NCBI RefSeq assembly: GCF_022539505.1
Contig: NC_061514.1
Span: forward strand, 43,292,179 to 43,356,178
Reading direction: 5' to 3'
DNA from: Lolium rigidum
Lineage: Eukaryota; Streptophyta; Magnoliopsida; Poales; Poaceae
DNA length: 64,000 bases
The translations under genes were made by a program, and so were the position numbers. The notes under the pieces are model-generated. The model was not told the origin of the DNA and did not search any database. It was given only the letters and a program-made list of their open reading frames with translations. Below are positions 57,560-64,000 of the stretch, piece after piece (the stretch's first letter is position 1; every line of letters begins with the position of its first letter).

Positions 57560-60500
57560 TGTCACATCCCGAAATTTTCTAAATTTCGGAATGTAATTTT
57601 CTTTTAATATAATGCTTGCTTGATTGAACTTGATTGGATTTTCACAAGGATTTAAAAAATTATTGTTTATTGAAAAGATATTTCCAAAAATAGAGTTTTC
57701 ATAAATCTTGGTTTCCAAAAGATTTGCCCTATTTTGTTCGGCGGTTTTGAAAATTATAAAATCATTACTTTTAGAAAACTTTTAAACACTAAGAAGGCAC
57801 TACTATAGCCACATAGACATATATGTTAAATTTTGATTTTTATAAAGTTTATATTTTTGTCCCAAATTTTATTTTATATTAAAGTGTTTTTCGTAATGAA
57901 TCCAATGATATTTTATTTGTATTTTTCTGACAAATTTTGGTACTCGAAAAAGGCTTTGGAAAAATTAAGGAAAGGAAAAAGAAGAATGGAGCGGCCAGGC
58001 CAAAACGGCCCAGCAGCTCCAACTCAACTCCTTTAAACTTTTTCTCTTTTACCTTTTTCTTGGGCCTTATTCCTTGATGGCCCATTTGGCCAACCGACCG
58101 AGCCCCAGCGAGGCCGCTCGCTCGTCTTCCTCCTGGAGCACCCATACAATACGTACGTTACTGCCATGGCTGTAGCACTTTCTCTCCTCCTCGTACTATC
58201 GATTCTAGCAGCTGTTTCTCCTCACATTAAACACGATAGTTAATCCAAATTAGATGGAGACCTTATTCAGGGAATTATTCCTCCACTTCATTGCCTTAAT
58301 CACCCAACCGAAACGGTGCCCCGAATACCATCCGTTGGCATATGTATCCCGATCTCCCATCTCAGTCCATACCGATGCAAACCGAGAGAAGCACCGTGTG
58401 TCTCCTATCCTTCTCCATCACTTTCGTTCTCAGAGTTTCTCCAGAGAAGGCTCATACCCTACGTGCCAACCATGCCAACACAATCCCCAAGATCGAGTTC
58501 ATCACCAGATGCCGACGTCCTCGGTGATCACCTCGCTGATTCCTTCGGCCAGATTACTATACTCATCAAGGGCTACCTCCAGGACATGGACATGCATCAT
58601 GTTGTCGCTGTTGACCGCGGCGTCGTCGGAGTTCATCTCGACGGTACGTCGCGTACGTTGATCTAGCTCTATTTCATTATTTTTTTGAATTCCTCTTACC
58701 GTCGCCTACCTCCAGGACATCCTGCTGCAGTCTCTAGTTGATGTTTGACACGCAGCCGTTGTTGCCTCCGCTCGCCGACCGCCATGACGCTGTTGACGAA
58801 TACCGTAGGTACAAACAGTCCCAAGTCCCTATCTTTCTTCCATTCGTTTGCTGACATACGTAGCCTTGTCCTTGTTTCTTCCTCCTTCGTTGAATCTCCC
58901 TATAGCACCATCTAAAACGCCCGGTTCGTTCAATTTACAGCCGAGATCGACTCCATCAGGACGCCCGACGCCGACGACCGCAGTCCAAACGAGCACTGCC
59001 GCCGTTCGGAACTAGAAGCTGAGGAGCGAGCGACTCGTCCGTGAAGAGACACACCTCGCCGACATCTTCATGGAGCCCGAGGACCACCACCTCCGCACAT
59101 CGTTGTCCATGCTCGACTCGCCGCCCTCTTCTCGCCTGTACCACGTTCATCCACTGTAAGCCACCAACGTTTCTTCGTACAGTTTAATCATTCAGGCAAT
59201 GGTGTCCAACACCGTTAGATCTAAATCTGAGGGTCCTATTTAGCTCACTTAGCTGAACCATGCATTCATGCGCCATGCAATCGATCGGATCTGTTCACAG
59301 AATTGTGCTAGCTAACTCACCTAAATAAACTTAGAAATTCCGTAACTATTGATCTGGAGCTCTATTTCGAATATATGTTCTTCCGTTAAGTTTGTAATTT
59401 GATGCTCTACAATTTTCCTGTAGAAAGTTTTCCCATCCGAGAAACTTTCTCGAACAACTTTTCGTACAACATTAAATCTGAAACCGGTTCGGTGTAATTT
59501 TGTAGAATTCATATCTTGAGTTCTATAAGTTGGATTTCGACAAACTTCATACCGTTGGAATCAGTACAATTCCTAGATCATTCTGGACGTTTGGCTTGTC
59601 GGATTTTCGCACGCTTTGTTTTCGCGGTATCCCTTTGATCCGCAACATCGTCTATAAAATAAATCCTACAAACTTTTTCCCAGAGATTCTTTTGGCGATA
59701 CGCTTGTAATAGAATTTTCTACAACTTCCGTGTAGAAAAGTCTTCTATCCGGAAAACTTCTTCTACAAAAGTAAACCTTATGATCTTGTCATAACCATCT
59801 ACCCAATCCATTTAGATATTACACCTTGAACCAATATCCTTACTACATTAAACCTCTCCGCCTAGTTCACATAGATTCACTTTTCACTTGAGTTATTTCA
59901 GTAGATGGTAATGTGTCTCAATTTGGTATGCCCTGGATACTTGTGTTTGATACACTCCACCTCATATCACACATATCTTGATTCCAAATAGCCACCATCT
60001 TTCTAAATATCTGTCATATAAATTTCACCTCATGCACACTTATTCACACTGGCTTATATTGAACTATTCAATTTACAAATGAGTTAATTGAGTAATTCAA
60101 TATATCACAAATCCATATCTAAGCCTATGTGTAATTCATACTAATTTGAATAATTGTTGTCACACTTATTCAGTAGTATTGTTATTGCACTATTTGTCAC
60201 TTATGTGATTCAATTCACATAAGCCGTTTCAAATTCTTTTCATGCTTTCTGTAAAGCATAAAGATTCTTCAATTATATCTTAGATAATCCATCTCTTTCT
60301 AATCGTGTGACTTGCCATCCAATCTCTCACCGCCATACCTTGCAAGCCAGACCTCATGCCCCACCTTAGTACCATAGAGCGATTTCCGATTGTTGTCTTG
60401 TCTGATTTTGTTGTTGTTGAATGGTGTGTTTATGTTGTGCTATATTTATCTTGTAGTTCGTGTGAAGAGCGACGTGTTTTGTTGAGAGAAGTGAACGATC

Positions 60501-61934
60501 TTCATTTACTAAAAAGGCAAGTGACATTCAAATCCTACTTATTTTTATTTATGCATTAGTGTTTTGAAACCTAGTATGCATGGTAGGTTTTGATTTCAAA
60601 AGTAAAGTATTATGCTATGTGTAGCAAACCCTAGTAGTGTGTAGCTACTCCTGAACCTATTGCTAGGATGCCTTATTTTTGCTCGCAAGATCAAATGCCA
60701 AGTGCTGTTTTGTTGTTGAATGAGAATGTTTGAAAAATTAAAAAAATTAACAACCTTAATGAAACACCTGGGTGGATTGGTTGATTGGTGGGCGGCTGCT
60801 CAGGCTCACGCGCCCTAGGGACTAAAGTGATGAATTCCTCACGCGCCCTAGGGACTAAAGTGATGAATCCCTGAGAGTTCGCATGTTGTAGAGTGGTCGC
60901 TTTGGACCGCACACCTGGTTTTCACCAGGGGATCGTGTGGGAGTTTACTACCTGTAAGGTTTTAAGCTTGTAAGTTCCACTTGTGGTAGGCCACCCAGGA
61001 TTAAAGAGATTAATATGTCGTCCATGTTTTAGATAGCTTCCAGTGCATCCTTATGGTATTATGGGCTCTGCTCGGGATTAAGTAAGTTGTGAGGTCCAAC
61101 TTGTTGCTAGACATGATGATGTGGTGACGGCCAAACGGGAACGGGTCTAGCTGGTTATGGTTGAAACCTTCTTCCGAAAGATCTTGTCTCATTCTTCTCT
61201 TGGGAAGGGTGAGTCGTAAGGTGAAAGTGCACAACCTCTCGAGAGTTAAACCTAAGATCTTAGCCGTGTCCCCGGTTATGGACAATTTGAGCTTCTAGGC
61301 AAGGAATGTACGGAAGAATCTCATCACCTTTTCTGAATGTATTTAAAATTTGATCAACCTTGTAAAACTCATGGGAGATGTAACCATGTGATTATTCTAA
61401 AACCCATGGAGGATTTAACCATGGTGTGATTTCATAATATCATTCAAAGTTTTTTTTTTCAAAATGTTTTGTTTTCAATAAAATATAGGATAAAATTGGC
61501 TTTATGCAAATTTGCCTAAACTCCACTAGCCAAATATCATGTAGATAGTCATGCCCAAAACTGCCACCATATAAGTGTCATTTGCCAGTACATCATTGTA
61601 CTGACCTCCATTCGTGGGGCTGCATATTCAAACGTGCAGGATTTTCTGAGGAGAAGTACATGGTAGGATCTCGAGTCTACATTCCAACATGACTGCCTGT
61701 GGCACATGAAGATGATGAAGGCTCATTGCTGATTTAATTTCCGCTGTGTTCATTCTGAGCTAGTCCATGTGACTATGCAATTTGTAAGGTTTTATTGTAC
61801 CCTCTGGATCAACGATGTAGTAATTTGATACTATTGCAATGATTACTATATTTTGTAATGTGTGTGCTATCAGTGATCCCGGGAATAGCACTATACACAG
61901 GTATCTTACCTTTATTAAAAGGTAGGGTGCTACA
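57560..61934 (+). repeat. 5' LTR of element L (4375 bp)
   Basis: Starts TGTCACATCCCGAAATTTTC and ends ...GGGTGCTACA, followed after 3 bp by the primer site. The first 524 bp recur at 63477 with no difference seen. The open frames inside (for example 58254-58661) lie in a GC-rich LTR zone and have no recognisable product. From 60805 a 33-bp unit (CTCACGCGCCCTAGGGAC...) is present twice (60805-60837, 60838-60870). Confidence 0.88.
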
Positions 61935-63476
61935 GAATGGTATCAGAGCATAGTGTTGCCTGTAGGATCGAGACCCTAGGTTTGGATTAGAAATAGGAAG
62001 ACCCTAGGATGAAAATTTTATCTAATCCTATTTCAATTAAAAAGATGTTTACTTTGTGAACCTCTTGTATTCTCATCTATTCCATCTTCAAAATTGTTTT
62101 CCTCTCACTTTAGATGACCACCTTATCAAAACTATCAACAAGGACCGACGATGACCTTGTGCCTGAAGTGAGGGACTGCTGCTTCATGTGATATTCTTCG
62201 ACTCTGCAAGAAGTGTTTCATGGGAGACCAATGAAGAACTTGAAGAAAGACTTCGATGCAGACTGCGCAACACATGAAGATACACCGAAGGAGTAGAATA
62301 GAAACTTGAAACATCCAAAGCAGAAATAGATCATACCACCATTAGCTCTCTTTTTGTTGAAACAACGCTAGCATTAGAAAGTATTGATCTTACCAAATTG
62401 TGGTATGACCATACTATTTTATTTGAACCATGTTGCTTGATGCTTGTTAGATGATTGTTGTTTGCTTAAATTGCTTTAATCTGTTGTGTTCAGGGTAGGA
62501 ATCTTCTCTTAGATCTTTCTATCTATTCTCATCTATACCCAACCCAGAGAATGTTTTCTCGGCAACCCGCCATGAACATAACACTAGGAAAACCAACCCA
62601 GATGTTTCCTATCAAGATGAAGAAGCATAGAGTGTGAGATACGCAAAACCCTAGTTAAGAACGATAGAAATGTTTTCAAAACAGTTCAATAATGGGGATT
62701 GAAACACTGATTCAATTCTCCATGGAAATTTTATCAAATTGTGAGGTTGACCAAGTGTTAGAATACGAGATTCAATAAATCAAATACGGAGTAATGATCT
62801 GGGTGCAGGATGGATTGATCACCATTCCTACTACTCTTACTATTCGCTTTCGTAATGTTGACTTTGCGAATCTAGAGAGACATACCTACCAAAGAGATGT
62901 CGGCGATTATGCCAAAACCCTAGGGTGGATAAATATTATACCCTTATAGTAGGCAAGTGCTGCCAACCGTAGGACTACAGTGAGTTTGAAGATCCAACCA
63001 CTAGTTTAGAGTGGTGGAAGGATGTCGAAGACACCAAGAAGAAAAGGATGAAGGATCTCATGAAGTTTTCATATTTTGGTCTCCTGATTGACCCAAAGAG
63101 TGACCATCAGTATCAGAAGTATCTCAACAACCAACTTTTTTTTTTTTGATTAGAATCCCTACCATGAAGGAAACATATTCGACTCACCTTGGAGAGATAT
63201 GTTGTTCACTATATGTGAATAAACATTCGTCTATTGGATATTAACTCAGAAGCCATAAGCTATAGATGTTTTAAACAGATGACCAGAGATCAAGTCATAT
63301 CCTCGGATGTGCCAAGTCATATCCAAGAAGACCTTAGCCCAAACCCAAGACCGAAGACTACCTACAAGTTTGTTTTTCTTTTAAGGGTGGTAGCCACCCC
63401 AACATATCCCATACCCATTTTTCTTTCTAGCCTTTCTCGAATCTCGAGGACGAGATTTCTTTTAAGGGTGGTAGTC
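61935..63476 (+). mobile_element. Internal region of element L (1.5 kb, non-autonomous)
   Basis: Primer site TGGTATCAGAGC (tRNA-Met type) at 61938-61949. Near the right end is GACGAGATTTC followed by TTTAAGGGTGGTAG, a polypurine tract; that last motif is also present about 80 bp upstream. No RT, RNase H or integrase. A short gag-like start (ATGACCACC at about 62114) stops after about 25 codons. A 58-codon open stretch at 62973-63149 (F-E-D-P-T-T-S-L-E-W-W-K-D-V ...) is of unknown family. Long LTRs with a short non-coding interior fit a LARD-type or internally deleted element. Confidence 0.8.
61938..61949 (+). other. Primer binding site of element L
   Basis: TGGTATCAGAGC, complementary to the 3' end of initiator tRNA-Met, as in many Tekay/CRM gypsy and copia elements. 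Confidence 0.9.
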
Positions 63477-64000
63477 TGTCACATCCCGAAATTTTCTAAA
63501 TTTCGGAATGTAATTTTCTTTTAATATAATGCTTGCTTGATTGAACTTGATTGGATTTTCACAAGGATTTAAAAAATTATTGTTTATTGAAAAGATATTT
63601 CCAAAAATAGAGTTTTCATAAATCTTGGTTTCCAAAAGATTTGCCCTATTTTGTTCGGCGGTTTTGAAAATTATAAAATCATTACTTTTAGAAAACTTTT
63701 AAACACTAAGAAGGCACTACTATAGCCACATAGACATATATGTTAAATTTTGATTTTTATAAAGTTTATATTTTTGTCCCAAATTTTATTTTATATTAAA
63801 GTGTTTTTCGTAATGAATCCAATGATATTTTATTTGTATTTTTCTGACAAATTTTGGTACTCGAAAAAGGCTTTGGAAAAATTAAGGAAAGGAAAAAGAA
63901 GAATGGAGCGGCCAGGCCAAAACGGCCCAGCAGCTCCAACTCAACTCCTTTAAACTTTTTCTCTTTTACCTTTTTCTTGGGCCTTATTCCTTGATGGCCC
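63477..64000 (+). repeat. 3' LTR of element L (cut by window end)
   Basis: 524 bp, read as identical to 57560-58083. It should continue to about 67851 outside the window. Confidence 0.9.

Noticed and set aside
58254..58666. Overlapping open frames of 116-135 codons
   Set aside because: They lie inside the 5' LTR of element L in a GC-rich zone and show no motif.

Overview
The window looks like nuclear DNA of a large-genome cool-season grass (Pooideae, probably Triticeae or a close relative). The reasons are split plant genes with GT-AG introns, grass MITEs, and dense nests of Ty3/gypsy LTR elements whose LTRs begin TGATACGTC or TGT(A/C)A. Two 100-N runs (17169-17268, 43609-43708) mark scaffold gaps. 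No rRNA, tRNA or CRISPR was seen.

Left third (1 to about 29 kb) holds three host genes. A hybrid proline-rich cell-wall protein lies at 9244-10116 (+). A NUB1-like ubiquitin-like/UBA protein occupies 11053-15519 (-); I could trace 11 exons giving 585 codons. A PMEI-pectinesterase spans 19238-27944 (-), with two exons separated by a 7.0 kb intron full of transposon debris. Around them are a solo LTR that splits an older reading frame (692-2251), LINE ends, a dead Harbinger transposase, MITEs, and two inverted copies of a 2.3 kb LTR-like repeat (3938-6236 and 22252-24536).

Middle (29220-56806) is one nested retrotransposon complex bounded by a shared ACCAC target duplication. The outer element (G/H) is non-autonomous and encodes a 238-aa protein with two hydrophobic segments in place of gag-pol. 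Its 5' LTR was apparently entered by a gag-protease element of the same family (A/F). A was entered by element C, and C by a solo LTR (D) and a Tat-like element (E) that carries an acidic ORF antisense to its gag-pro. The 3' LTR of G/H contains a 4.9 kb insert (K) with CACCA duplications, probably a solo LTR.

Right end (56.8-64 kb) has a 68-bp minisatellite joined to a 21-bp array that encodes heptads. It is followed by element L, with a 4375-bp LTR, a tRNA-Met-type primer site and only 1.5 kb of internal DNA; its 3' LTR runs off the window and is apparently identical to the 5' LTR over the visible 524 bp.

The genes are not an operon and do not obviously act together, although the proline-rich protein and the pectinesterase are both predicted cell-wall proteins. 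The main story is genome structure: layered insertions, LTR recombination and transposon loading of an intron.
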